Assembly (NCBI GenBank): GCA_964550025.1
Contig: CAZJYI010000012.1
Coordinates: forward strand, 53,527-117,526
From: CAZJYI01 sp964550025
GTDB lineage: Bacteria > Verrucomicrobiota > Kiritimatiellia > UBA8416 > CAYOBW01
Direction of reading: 5' to 3'
Length of the DNA: 64,000 nt
In this document: piece by piece, positions 41,465 to 50,460 of the stretch
Numbering within the stretch: position 1 is the first letter of the stretch
Layout of the letters: each line of letters begins with the position of its first letter
Translations under genes and position numbers: made by a program
The notes under the pieces: generated by a model
Seen by the model: only the letters and a program-made list of their open reading frames with translations
Told to the model about the DNA's origin: nothing
Database searches by the model: none

Positions 41465-42499
41465 CTACTCTTCCGGGGGGGGCGTGCTCAGCATTCGCGA
41501 AGCCATTCTCAGCCCCATCTCGTGCATGCTTCGCTGACGTTCCTGGCTGGCCCTGAACTGTTCAAGCTGTGTCTCGGTCAGGACTTCCGCCGCCCGTGCC
41601 GCATACCGTTCTTGCAGGCCCGCCAGATCTTCCATATGTCTCGCGATGCCCTCCTCCGTAGAGACATCGGCCCCTCCCCCGCTGGGACTCTCGGAGCCCG
41701 TGGAAAAGCTGTAGTTAACGCGTTCCTCGTGCATGGCCGTTATCAGGTCGTGCTCCTGCTCTTCCGTGAGCGGCTCTGTGCCGGCAAGGGCCTGCTTGAA
41801 AAAGAGGAGCTGCGAACGCTCCGGTTGGGTTTCTTCGTACCGCTCGAATAGTTCCACGTTTTCCTCGCCGAGGAGTTCATGGAGTTTCGCGTCATACTCT
41901 TTCTTCAACCTCTCCGCGGCCTCGGCCTTCGCCTGCTTCTCCTCGGCGGATAGCGAGGCGTTCATAACATCAAGGCCGATATCCATGAAGGCCATCTGGC
42001 GATCGAGCAGCAGTCCTTTGAGGGCCTCGAGCTTCTGTGGTGGGAGCTTCAGGTAGCTGTATAGCGATGCGTAGGTCAGGTCCAGGGTGCCCTTCTGCTG
42101 GGCGCGCATGGCGTCCTTCATGCCCGGGGCCTTCAGCATCTCGGCGAGATTGCCCATTGGCGCCTCGGCGGCCGGCTTCTGCTTGGCGTCGTCATCGGCC
42201 TGTTCCTGCCCGGTCGTTGCCGCTTCGAGCTGCTTCTGCAGTTGTGTGATCTGCTGTTCGTACGCGGCCCGCTCTTCGTCGGTGACAGCCGGTGCGGCCG
42301 TGGGCGTTCGCTCTGCCGCTTTCGAGGGTGTTCCGCCGGGCGAGGATTGCTGTGCGCCTGCGGCCGCTGCGCGTTCGCGCGCAGCAATCTCCTCGGCTTC
42401 CGCCGCAAGCGCCTTGGCCCGCCACTGCCGGTGAACCGTCAATGCTGCCAGTGCAACGACGGCAAGGCACAACGCGCCAAGCAGGACTTTCTTGTTCAT
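41465..42499 (-). CDS. Unknown single-pass protein, alanine/glutamate-rich, coiled coil
   Basis: A 344-residue protein I do not recognise. It has an N-terminal membrane helix or signal anchor (about 5-23), then a charged, helical coiled-coil stretch (AKALAAEAEEIAARERAAA, EERAAYEQQITQLQKQLEA), a proline/alanine linker, and a helical C-terminal half with many Glu, Lys and Gln. No catalytic motif is seen. GAGGAG precedes the ATG. As the first gene of the operon with GH51 it may anchor or support the secreted enzyme; this is inference. Confidence 0.68.
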   Translation of the reverse strand: MNKKVLLGALCLAVVALAALTVHRQWRAKALAAEAEEIAARERAAAAGAQQSSPGGTPSKAAERTPTAAPAVTDEERAAYEQQITQLQKQLEAATTGQEQADDDAKQKPAAEAPMGNLAEMLKAPGMKDAMRAQQKGTLDLTYASLYSYLKLPPQKLEALKGLLLDRQMAFMDIGLDVMNASLSAEEKQAKAEAAERLKKEYDAKLHELLGEENVELFERYEETQPERSQLLFFKQALAGTEPLTEEQEHDLITAMHEERVNYSFSTGSESPSGGGADVSTEEGIARHMEDLAGLQERYAARAAEVLTETQLEQFRASQERQRSMHEMGLRMASRMLSTPPPEE

Positions 42500-42781
42500 G
42501 TCGGTACTCCTCTCTTTGGTTAGAGCCCCAGTGCTGCGAGCTACATCACGTCGCCCGGTGGCACAGAATCTACTGCCACGCGGCATTCCCGTCAAGATTC
42601 CCGCCGTGCAATCTCAAGGCTGGGGCGGCCTGCCGCGGGCCGGTTCCCGCAGTCCGGCAGATGGCGATGGCGCGGTTTGTCCTCACGCTGTAGCTTTCCC
42701 GGGACGATCCTCCCGGGTAGCGGAAAATGTCGCAGGCAAGACAGCTCCGCTTTCTCCAGAAGCTCGAACGCAGGCGCACGC

Positions 42782-44023
42782 TCATCCGGCATACTCGCGG
42801 ACGAGACGCATGGCGATATCGTTCCATTCCCAGAGGCGCTGTGGCTGGTAGTTGAGCGTGCTGATGTCTTTGAGGATCAGCTCGCAGGGGCAGCCGTTGG
42901 CGCGGCAGGCGTCGAGTGTCTCGCGCAGGTCCCTCTCGACGGCTTCCGGGTGCCAATCGTCGCCGGCCAGAAAGGCGGGGCTTGGCTTGCGGGAAAAGAC
43001 GAAGTCGGCCCCGATTCCTTCGGCGCCGCGTTGCACGTCAACCCACGGGCTCATGGAGACTTTGCGCACGTTGGGGAGTTTGCGAACCATGTCCATTTTC
43101 AGGTCCAGCGGCTCGCAGCAGCCGTAGTAAACGAGACCGAAGCGTTCGAACCAGGGCGACAGGTAAGGGAACTCGAACTCCTCGTGCATGGCCGGCGATA
43201 CCGTTGAGAAGATCTGGGACATGCCGCAGGTCCACAGGTCCTTTGCCCGAGAGCGCTGCGGGTCGGCGCCCTCGGCAGAAAGTTCGTCACTGTATGCGCC
43301 GGTACAGTGGATATTGTGCTGCTGCGTCCCCAGCAACCCCTGCTCCTCGAGCTGGTCCAGCATCACGAGGTAGGCCTGCGTCACTCGCTGCAGCAACGCG
43401 TGGGTGAACTGCGGCCGGTCGACGAGATCGTAGAGCGGCGTTTCAGTGCCGCGCCACGTGATGATGCGATCCCACGGAGCGAAGGCCGGAAACGTGCCCT
43501 GCATGCGTACTTCGAGAATGCCGTCGAAGACCTCGTGAGCCTTTTCCTCGGCTTCCGCCGTGGCGGTCTCGTCGAGGGAGATCTCCGGGTCCCGGATCTT
43601 CGAGATGTCGGATTCCTTGGCGAATTGGTCATGGTAGTGGTGTCCCACAACGCTATTCGTGGGATCCAGGACGGCGACGTCCTCTTCCACCGCGATTCCG
43701 AACCCGGAGTTACGAATGACCTTGGGCATTTCCACGACGGGTTCGACGGCGGCGTCGGCGGGCATGTGCTCCCAGCGGTAGATCCGCATGCGCAGCCCTG
43801 CCTCGATCCGGCGGCAGAACGGATCCTCGCAGCGGCAGATCAACTCTTCGTTGACATCCATTTCATGCCAGGGAATCTGGTCGATCATGACCATCGGCCG
43901 GACGGGTCTCAGCCCGTTCAGAGCCTTCCACGCTGCGATGGTCTCCCGCTGCACCGGCAGGGCCGCGATCTCGGCTACCCGCCGTCCGAGCTCGCGCAGT
44001 TGTTGAACGTCCGCCTCGTTCAT
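42782..44023 (-). CDS. Uroporphyrinogen decarboxylase-like protein (methyltransferase-type)
   Basis: A 413-residue TIM-barrel protein of the URO-D superfamily. Markers include QIPWHEMDVNEELICRCEDPF, MDQLEEQGLLGTQQHNIHCTGA-type central strands, and FGLVYYGCCEPLDLKMDMVRKLPNVRKVSMSPW. The Cys-Cys pair after GLVYYG suggests a metal or thiol site like that of corrinoid-dependent methyltransferases (MtaA/MtbA) rather than true HemE. No corrinoid-binding protein is in the window. GGAG precedes the ATG, which overlaps the upstream stop by four bases. The 282 bases between it and 42499 hold no recognisable feature. Confidence 0.75.
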   Translation of the reverse strand: MNEADVQQLRELGRRVAEIAALPVQRETIAAWKALNGLRPVRPMVMIDQIPWHEMDVNEELICRCEDPFCRRIEAGLRMRIYRWEHMPADAAVEPVVEMPKVIRNSGFGIAVEEDVAVLDPTNSVVGHHYHDQFAKESDISKIRDPEISLDETATAEAEEKAHEVFDGILEVRMQGTFPAFAPWDRIITWRGTETPLYDLVDRPQFTHALLQRVTQAYLVMLDQLEEQGLLGTQQHNIHCTGAYSDELSAEGADPQRSRAKDLWTCGMSQIFSTVSPAMHEEFEFPYLSPWFERFGLVYYGCCEPLDLKMDMVRKLPNVRKVSMSPWVDVQRGAEGIGADFVFSRKPSPAFLAGDDWHPEAVERDLRETLDACRANGCPCELILKDISTLNYQPQRLWEWNDIAMRLVREYAG

Positions 44024-45081
44024 GTCGATTCTCCGTTTCCTGTCAGTCCGCGCATCTTCTCGAGCCAAGTCTTGGCTTCGTCGATGTCGTCGATGGTCCT
44101 CTGGAAGATGAAACGTGTGCCTTCAGGCGCCCGGCCGATCAGCGCTTCGATGTCTTCGTCCTCGATCCAGTCAATGACGTGCGTTGGTGAGCCCGGACCG
44201 GCGAGATGGTCGAGAATCGGCAGGTAGCCGCGGTTGGCGCGGACGCGGTTGAAGGCGTAGAAGCCCGGGATGGCTTTGAATGACTCGAACTGGTGCTCGG
44301 CGTCGGCGCAGCAATGCATGCCGATACCGCCAAAGGTCTCGGCAAGGTCGACCATCTCGGGCAGCATGAAAGCCTCGAACATAACCGGGCCGACCGCGCC
44401 GCACTCGTCGTTCGACATCCACGGTCCCAGCTCCGGCGGGCACCACACCCCGGGGCAGTGCTGCGGGCTCATGTTGGGAAACTCGCGGCGCAACTCAGCA
44501 AGAAAGCGCTTGAACAACGCGGCACACTTGTCGGCCAGTCGCTTGACGGCCTCGCGGCCTTCGTCGTCCATCATCGCACAGTAGAGCTCCGTCTTGTCCC
44601 AGACCAGGCACGCCGTGTCGAAGCCGGTTTGCATGTCACAGGGCCCGAGATATGCGTCGGGACCCAGTTCCCGCCGGACCTTGCGGCCCAGCTCAATGAC
44701 GCGGGCGAGGGTAGGGGAGGATGCAATATCCGGGATCTCGACCGCGCCGGCCTCTTCGGTCGTCGCGACAAAGGGCACGGCACACGGCATGTCATTCTCG
44801 AAGGTCCTGACCGGACTGCCGAAGGCGGCGGCGTAGATATGCGTGCCTGTCCCAAGGTGCGCCACCGGCACGGCGTCGTCAGCGAGCGCTTCGGCATGGG
44901 CAACCTGTCGCTCGTAGTCTCCCACGATCCACGGAATCCACTCGTCCACGGGCCGATCCGACAGGGTGTAGTCGCCATGTTCCAGGTCGAAGACCGGTGT
45001 CGCCCTCGGGCGCACGCAGAACGCAACGCCCGATGTGTCGGAATCGGTGTAGAGTCTACGCAGCTTTTCTTCGTTGGTCAT
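44020..45081 (-). CDS. Uroporphyrinogen decarboxylase-like protein, operon partner
   Basis: A 353-residue protein related to its downstream neighbour. Shared pattern: GIGMHCCADAEHQFESFKAIPGFYAFN near 250, where H-C-C fits the H-x-C zinc-ligand motif of MtaA/MtbA-type methyltransferases. The third cysteine of that motif is not visible. The N-terminal half (DFDTACLVWDKTELYCAMMDD-like region and HLGTGTHIYAAAFGS) is typical of URO-D-like proteins from anaerobic or PVC bacteria. It starts the two-gene operon, with the ATG divergent from the PQQ fusion gene across a 153-base shared promoter region. Confidence 0.76.
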   Translation of the reverse strand: MTNEEKLRRLYTDSDTSGVAFCVRPRATPVFDLEHGDYTLSDRPVDEWIPWIVGDYERQVAHAEALADDAVPVAHLGTGTHIYAAAFGSPVRTFENDMPCAVPFVATTEEAGAVEIPDIASSPTLARVIELGRKVRRELGPDAYLGPCDMQTGFDTACLVWDKTELYCAMMDDEGREAVKRLADKCAALFKRFLAELRREFPNMSPQHCPGVWCPPELGPWMSNDECGAVGPVMFEAFMLPEMVDLAETFGGIGMHCCADAEHQFESFKAIPGFYAFNRVRANRGYLPILDHLAGPGSPTHVIDWIEDEDIEALIGRAPEGTRFIFQRTIDDIDEAKTWLEKMRGLTGNGEST

Positions 45082-45234
45082 GGCAACGTGGTTCCCGTCC
45101 CGCCAGTGCTTCGTCAGGAGGGGAGTGTACAGCCGACGGCCGCCCGACGCAATCGAGTCTTGACCAATCCGAAGAACAGTTCATTCTCAGCGACGACCGT
45201 TGACGAAATGAGCGAGTGACACGGGGAGACACGC

Positions 45235-48200
45235 ATGAAGACAGGGATGGGAAAGATGGTGTTGGGCGCGGCCGTTGTCGCGTCGATGGGACTCTCGGTC
45301 GCGCGGGCGGAACAGTCCATGGCCGCGCTCCTGAGAGCTTCCGGCATCAAGGGCGGACTGGTCGTGCACATAGGTTGTGGAGACGGCCGGGACACGTCGA
45401 AGCTGGGCGGCGGTGGACGCTTTCTCGTTCACGGGCTCGATACCGACCCCGAGAAGGTCGCCGCGGCGCGGGCCCACTTCCGGTCGCTTGGCCGCGACGG
45501 CACGCTCTCGGCCACCGTGTTCGATGGCACGCACCTTCCTTACGCCGACAGCCTCGTGAACCTCATCGTGGTGGCAAGTGGCCCGTCTTCGCCCGTGGGC
45601 TCCGCCGTGGCAAGCGAGTGGCAAGTGGCAAGGGAGGAGATTGCCCGCGTCCTCGCGCCACGTGGCGTTCTGATGCTATCCCCCAAAGCCGGATCTGCCC
45701 CGCCGGATCTCTCGCCACTCGCCACTCGCCACTCGCCACTGGAAGGAGAGTGGAGAGCATTTCAGAAACCGGTGCCGAAGGAGATCGACGACTGGCCGCA
45801 CTATCTGCACGGGCCGAACAACAACGCGGTGGCGGAGGACGCGGTCGTTGGACCGCCGCACCATTACCAGTGGATTGGCGGACCACGCTTCTCGCGCAGC
45901 CACGACCACCTTGCCAGCGTGACTGCCATGGTTTCGTCCGGAGGCCGGGTTTTCTCGATTGTCGACGAGGGATCGATCGCTTTTGTTGCGTCGCGCGCAA
46001 AGTGGCGGCTGGTGGCCCAGGATGCATTCAACGGGATCCGGCTCTGGGAACGCGATGTCGGCCCGTGGGCATATCATCTCCGTGACTTTCGGAGTGGCCC
46101 GGTGGACGTGGCGCGGCGACTGGTGGCCGCGGAGGACTGCGTATATGTCACCCTTGGTTACGGCAAGCCGGTCGTTGCCCTGGACGCCGCAACGGGCCGC
46201 ACCCTCAGGACCTACGATGGAACGGAAGGGACCAGCGAGATCCTGCTGTATGAAGACATGCTGCTGCTTGTCCTCGGTGAACCGCACAAGGAGTGGGGTG
46301 CTCAACAGGCAAAAGAAGTTGTCAGTCAGACGGACTACAGCCCGCCCTTCGAGAAGTACGCACCACCCCTGCATGCGATGCGCGTCATGGCCGTGTCGGC
46401 TTCCACCGGCAAGACACTGTGGAGCAATGCGGAGTCCCGCACGCTGAACCTGATGCCCTCGACGCTCACAGCGGATGCCGGGCGCGTGTTCTTTCAGAAT
46501 GCCGATGCTGTTGTCTGCCTCGACGCGAAGACCGGCAAGCACCAGTGGGACGCCCCGCGTCCGATGCAGCGGCAGCGCCTGGCGTGGTCCACGCCGACCG
46601 TGGTCGCGTGCGACGGCGTCGTGTACTCCGCCGACCGCGGCGCCGCGAAGCGCAAGGGAGAGCTGTTGTGGCTCCCGAGCGGCGGGTATCACCAGTACAT
46701 AAGGGGTGAGGAAGCGAAGGGCGAGCTGATTGCTTTCGATGCCGAGACCGGCGAACGGATGTGGAGCTGTGAGGCATACGAAGGGTTCAACTCGCCGGTC
46801 GATGTGCTGATCTCCGACGGACTCCTCTGGACCGGGCAGTACGCCTGGGGCAACGATCCCGGTGTTACCGAGGCGCGCGATCCGCGCACCGGCGAGGTGC
46901 GCCGCAAGCGTCCGCCCGACAGCGAGTTCCTCCCGCGCATCGGGCACGCGCGCTGCCATCGGGCCAAGGCCACCCCGCGGTATCTCATGCTGGGCCGCAG
47001 GGGCATCGAGTGCGTCGATCTCAAGACCGGCGACATGATCGCCAATCTCTGGGTGCGCGGCATCTGCCAGTACGGCGTGATGCCCGCCAACGGCCTGATC
47101 TACGTTCCGCCCCACGCCTGCGGCTGCAACGTGAACGACATGCTCAAGTCCGGCTTCATGGCACTGGCGCCGGCGCGGAGGGACTCGCCTTCTTCGAGGC
47201 CTCGGCGGGCAAGCGATGGAGAACGTCTCGACAAGGGGCCGGCCTATGGCTCAATCGCAAACCGGCAATCGGCAATCGGCACTTCCCCTGATTGGCCGAC
47301 CTACCGCGGGAACGCCCGACGCGGCGGGGCGTTGTCCACACCGGTCCCCGCCGAGCTCGCAACGGTATGGCGCGCATCGGTCGGCGGGAAGCTGTCGGCC
47401 CCGGTGGTTGGCGGCGGCACGGTTGTGGTGGCGCAGAAGGGGCGGCATGCCGTGCACGCACTGGACGTGGCAACAGGTCGGTCGCGTTGGACATACGTGG
47501 CCGGGGGACGGATCGATTCGCCGCCGACATTGGACAGCGGGCGCGTGTTGTTCGGCTCGGCTGACGGCCGGGTCACCTGCCTGGACCTGGCGGACGGTCG
47601 CACGGCCTGGACGTTCCGGGCAGCCCCGCGCGAGCGCCTGATCGTGGCGAACGGGCAGCTCGAGTCGGCCTGGCCGGTGTCCGGCAGTGTGCTGGTTGTC
47701 GACAACGCGGTTTACTTCGCCTCGGGGCGCACGACCTACCTCGACGGCGGCATGTGGCTGTACAAGCTGGACGCGGCGACGGGGCGGGTGCTGCGGGAGC
47801 TGAAGCTCGAGGCGGATCCGGAGAAGCGCGATGCAGGCATCGCAAAAGGCGGGCACCTTCCGGACGTGCTTTCGTCTGACGGCGAGTCGGTCTTCATACG
47901 CCACGCGCGCTTCGACATGGAGTTGGAACGGCAAAAGGACAGTGTGCCGCATCTCTGGAGCTCCGTCGGATTCCTGGACGACAGTTGGTGGCACAGAACG
48001 TACTGGCAGATCGGTACGTCGATGGGCAGCGGCTGGGGTGGCTGGTCCAAAGCCGGGCGGAGCGTCCCCGCGGGCCGGCTTCTTGTCGCCGGCAAGAGCC
48101 GTGTTTACGGGTACGGCCGCAACCAGTACGACATTCCCGGCGCCCACGTCGGCGTGGACGGGAGGGGCGCCTGGGGACCGGTCGGCAAGGGGCAGAGCCC

Positions 48201-48606
48201 GTGGACCTACTACCGACTCTTCGGGCGAGAGCTGGAGACCGCAGGGAACAAGCCGCGGGGACAGAAGGCAGCAAAGAAGACGGTGGCAGGATCGGATTGG
48301 TCATGCCGCATCCCGGTGGTTGGCCGCGCCCTCGTGCTGGCGGGGGACACCTTGTTCGTGGCAGGTCCCGTGGATCCCGTCAGCGAGGTTCCCCACGAGC
48401 CGACGTCGGTCGACCCCGTTGCGGATGCCCTGGAGTCCGGTCGCGGCGGGCGGCTGCTGGCCGTGTCAGCCAGGGACGGAAAGACGGTGGCCGACCTCGC
48501 GCTGAAGCATCCGCCCGTCTTCGACGGCATGGCCGCGGCGGGCGGCTGCCTTTTCCTGGCGACCAAGGGCGGGGATGTCGTCTGTATGGGGAAGAAAGGG
48601 GAGTGA
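45235..48606 (+). CDS. Methyltransferase / double PQQ-propeller fusion, exported
   Basis: A 1123-residue protein with a signal peptide (about 1-25). Residues about 30-150 are a class I SAM-methyltransferase fold (VVHIGCGDGRDTSKL motif I, HGLDTDPEKV acidic residue, VFDGTHLPYADSLVNLIVV). A linker that contains two heptamer arrays follows. First propeller: about 195-590 (DDWPHYLHGPNNNAVAEDA ... HHYQWIGGPRFSR), then a second heptamer-coded linker (673-683) and a second PQQ-like propeller (about 690-1120, WPTYRGNARRGGALSTPVPAEL). An exported SAM enzyme is surprising, since SAM is not known outside the cytoplasm; the domain may bind something else. Confidence 0.8.
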   Translation: MKTGMGKMVLGAAVVASMGLSVARAEQSMAALLRASGIKGGLVVHIGCGDGRDTSKLGGGGRFLVHGLDTDPEKVAAARAHFRSLGRDGTLSATVFDGTHLPYADSLVNLIVVASGPSSPVGSAVASEWQVAREEIARVLAPRGVLMLSPKAGSAPPDLSPLATRHSPLEGEWRAFQKPVPKEIDDWPHYLHGPNNNAVAEDAVVGPPHHYQWIGGPRFSRSHDHLASVTAMVSSGGRVFSIVDEGSIAFVASRAKWRLVAQDAFNGIRLWERDVGPWAYHLRDFRSGPVDVARRLVAAEDCVYVTLGYGKPVVALDAATGRTLRTYDGTEGTSEILLYEDMLLLVLGEPHKEWGAQQAKEVVSQTDYSPPFEKYAPPLHAMRVMAVSASTGKTLWSNAESRTLNLMPSTLTADAGRVFFQNADAVVCLDAKTGKHQWDAPRPMQRQRLAWSTPTVVACDGVVYSADRGAAKRKGELLWLPSGGYHQYIRGEEAKGELIAFDAETGERMWSCEAYEGFNSPVDVLISDGLLWTGQYAWGNDPGVTEARDPRTGEVRRKRPPDSEFLPRIGHARCHRAKATPRYLMLGRRGIECVDLKTGDMIANLWVRGICQYGVMPANGLIYVPPHACGCNVNDMLKSGFMALAPARRDSPSSRPRRASDGERLDKGPAYGSIANRQSAIGTSPDWPTYRGNARRGGALSTPVPAELATVWRASVGGKLSAPVVGGGTVVVAQKGRHAVHALDVATGRSRWTYVAGGRIDSPPTLDSGRVLFGSADGRVTCLDLADGRTAWTFRAAPRERLIVANGQLESAWPVSGSVLVVDNAVYFASGRTTYLDGGMWLYKLDAATGRVLRELKLEADPEKRDAGIAKGGHLPDVLSSDGESVFIRHARFDMELERQKDSVPHLWSSVGFLDDSWWHRTYWQIGTSMGSGWGGWSKAGRSVPAGRLLVAGKSRVYGYGRNQYDIPGAHVGVDGRGAWGPVGKGQSPWTYYRLFGRELETAGNKPRGQKAAKKTVAGSDWSCRIPVVGRALVLAGDTLFVAGPVDPVSEVPHEPTSVDPVADALESGRGGRLLAVSARDGKTVADLALKHPPVFDGMAAAGGCLFLATKGGDVVCMGKKGE
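45608..45632. repeat. Heptanucleotide repeat (TGGCAAG) inside the coding region
   Basis: TGGCAAG occurs at 45608-45614 and twice in tandem at 45619-45632. Its reverse complement CTTGCCA differs by one base from the CTCGCCA unit at 45709-45740, so the two arrays are inverted relative to each other and could pair. It encodes EWQVARE-like sequence. Confidence 0.6.
45709..45740. repeat. Heptanucleotide repeat (CTCGCCA), 4.3 units, inside the coding region
   Basis: Four exact tandem copies of CTCGCCA encode SPLATRHSPLATRHSPL, in frame within the linker between the methyltransferase-like domain and the first propeller (residues about 159-169). The unit length (7) is not a multiple of 3, so translated repeats come in a 7-residue period. 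Confidence 0.75.
47253..47283. repeat. Heptanucleotide repeat (GGCAATC), inside the coding region
   Basis: AATCGCAAACC is followed by GGCAATC, GGCAATC and GGCACTT. The array encodes SIANRQSAIGTS just before the WPTYRG start of the second propeller. Confidence 0.65.
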
Positions 48607-48615
48607 TGTAGCGAT

Positions 48616-50454
48616 ATGCAAGAACGCACACCTGGTCTCTCATGGATCACCTGCCTCCTGGTCTTGGGCAGCTTCGCCCCGGCCCCCGCAGCCCGTCTGC
48701 CCGCCGAGGAGATGCTGACACCGATTGCGGACTACCACGACGGGCATCGCGCGTCGAACGATGTTCTGCGAGTAGTGTATTTCCATCCCTCTGACCTGGC
48801 TCCGCAGAAGGACCACGCCGTCCGGATCGACCGCATCATGAAGGACATCCAGGCCTTTGTCCGGGACGGCATGGAACGAAACGGTTTCGGCCCGGCGACA
48901 TTTCCCCTGGAGACGAAGGACGGCCGTGTGGTGGTCCACACGGTGCAGGGCCGCGAACCCGCCGAGGCATACGACTACCGGAAACTGAAAGGCGCCGCGG
49001 GGCGGAAGGCACGGCAGGAGATCGCGGCTGCCCTGGCGGATCGATTCGATCTCGAACGCTCTTTCTCCATAGTCTTTCATGGCCTGGTTGTCCGCGACAG
49101 CGACGGAATCTACGAGTTCAGTGCGCCGTACTACGGAGCAGGCGGAAGCAGCCAGCGCTTCGGGCTGTGCCATGTCGCCGACTGTGAGAAGCTCGACACA
49201 CGATTCCTGGATGGGTCTCACATCAAGACGTCCTTCCGCTACCGCGAACATACCGGGTCATTCAGGCAGAACCTGGCCGACTTCAACTCGAAGTACATAG
49301 GCGGCGTTGCTCACGAACTGGGTCACGCGCTGGGACTACCACACAACGGCGAGACGCCCGAGGAGCGCCGAACGTTGGGAAAGGCTCTCATGGGGGGCGG
49401 TAACCACACTTTTCGCCGTGAGCGTTGGTCGGACCGCAAGGGGACGTTTCTGACCATGGCCTCGGCCACGCGCCTGGCTTCGCACCCGCTCTTCACGGGC
49501 AGCAACCGCGGGCGCTTCGAACGGGCCATGGCCCGCGTGTCGGACCTGCGGTACGCCCGTGACGGGATGGATCTGCTTGTTGAAGGACGCGTAGACGGCA
49601 ATGTCCCCGTATATGCCTTGGTGGCCTATGCCGATCCGCCGGGCAGATCGGACTACGACGCGCGCACGGGAGTCGGGACCGCTCGCGAAGGGCGTTTCTC
49701 CCTGCGGCTCCCCTGTGCCCGTGGGACGGAGCAGTCGCTCCGCCTGACGGTGTGTCACGTCAGCGGCGCGGTGAATGACGTGGCCAGGTATCCCCTGCGG
49801 GTGCAGGAAGACGGGCCGGACGCTGACGCGCTGAACGCGCGTGCCCTGGTCGATTCCTGTGAGTGGCAGTTCCTGGCCGGGCAGGTCGGCCGGGCTGTTG
49901 CCCGGGCGCGGCGCCTGCTGGACCACGGGGATACACCGGAAGCGGCCGTACCGAAGTTCAAGCACCTCATCGCTCTCTCCAAGGATACCGGCGAACCCGT
50001 TGCACCCGGTAAGGCGGAAGGACCGGTACTGTACCTGTCGGATGCCACCTGGAGGTTCGCGAAGGTGGGGTGGGGAAAGCCGGCGCGTAACCGATACTAC
50101 CACGACGCCCACATCCGCGACGCCCTGCTGCTGGAACCGGGCGGCACGTTCCACGCCAAAGGTCTCCATGCCCACGCCCCGTCGCGCTACGTCTTCGATG
50201 TGGGAGGGGCGTGGAAGACTTTCACTGCCACCGGCGGGTTGCAGGCCGGCGTGCACCCCGTCGGTCAGGCCGTTTTCGTTGTGAAAGGTGACGGACGCGA
50301 ACTGTTTCGATCCAAGCCACTGAGAGGCGAAGACGCCGCGGACATCAGTGTGTCCGTGAAAGGCGTCCAACGCCTCGAACTGATCGTTGAGACCGGCAAG
50401 GACGACAACGCGTGTTGCTGGTCCGTCTGGGGGTCGCCCACAGTGAGCCGGTGA
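48616..50454 (+). CDS. Exported metzincin-like metallopeptidase with NPCBM domain
   Basis: A 612-residue protein. Signal peptide about 1-26. The catalytic domain has HELGHALGLPH (233-243), matching the extended zinc motif HExxHxxGxxH of metzincins, with a possible Met-turn further on (FLTMASATR near 280). Middle beta domains (about 310-440) are unassigned. The C-terminus (about 470-612, ATWRFAKVGWGKPARNRYYHDAH ... GLHAHAPSRYVFDVGGAWKTF) matches an NPCBM carbohydrate-binding domain. It likely cleaves protein or glycoprotein in a polysaccharide context. It begins 10 bases after the PQQ fusion gene, so they are probably co-transcribed. Confidence 0.82.
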   Translation: MQERTPGLSWITCLLVLGSFAPAPAARLPAEEMLTPIADYHDGHRASNDVLRVVYFHPSDLAPQKDHAVRIDRIMKDIQAFVRDGMERNGFGPATFPLETKDGRVVVHTVQGREPAEAYDYRKLKGAAGRKARQEIAAALADRFDLERSFSIVFHGLVVRDSDGIYEFSAPYYGAGGSSQRFGLCHVADCEKLDTRFLDGSHIKTSFRYREHTGSFRQNLADFNSKYIGGVAHELGHALGLPHNGETPEERRTLGKALMGGGNHTFRRERWSDRKGTFLTMASATRLASHPLFTGSNRGRFERAMARVSDLRYARDGMDLLVEGRVDGNVPVYALVAYADPPGRSDYDARTGVGTAREGRFSLRLPCARGTEQSLRLTVCHVSGAVNDVARYPLRVQEDGPDADALNARALVDSCEWQFLAGQVGRAVARARRLLDHGDTPEAAVPKFKHLIALSKDTGEPVAPGKAEGPVLYLSDATWRFAKVGWGKPARNRYYHDAHIRDALLLEPGGTFHAKGLHAHAPSRYVFDVGGAWKTFTATGGLQAGVHPVGQAVFVVKGDGRELFRSKPLRGEDAADISVSVKGVQRLELIVETGKDDNACCWSVWGSPTVSR

Positions 50455-50460
50455 CGGTTC

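Noticed and set aside
39242..41851. An 869-codon plus-strand frame opposite the GH51 gene
   Set aside because: It is the shadow of a well-supported GH51 gene with catalytic glutamates; its own translation has no domains and there is no ribosome binding site.
45608..45740. Frameshift in the methyltransferase/propeller gene at the repeat arrays
   Set aside because: The frame stays open on both sides, and recognisable domains lie in the same frame before and after the arrays.
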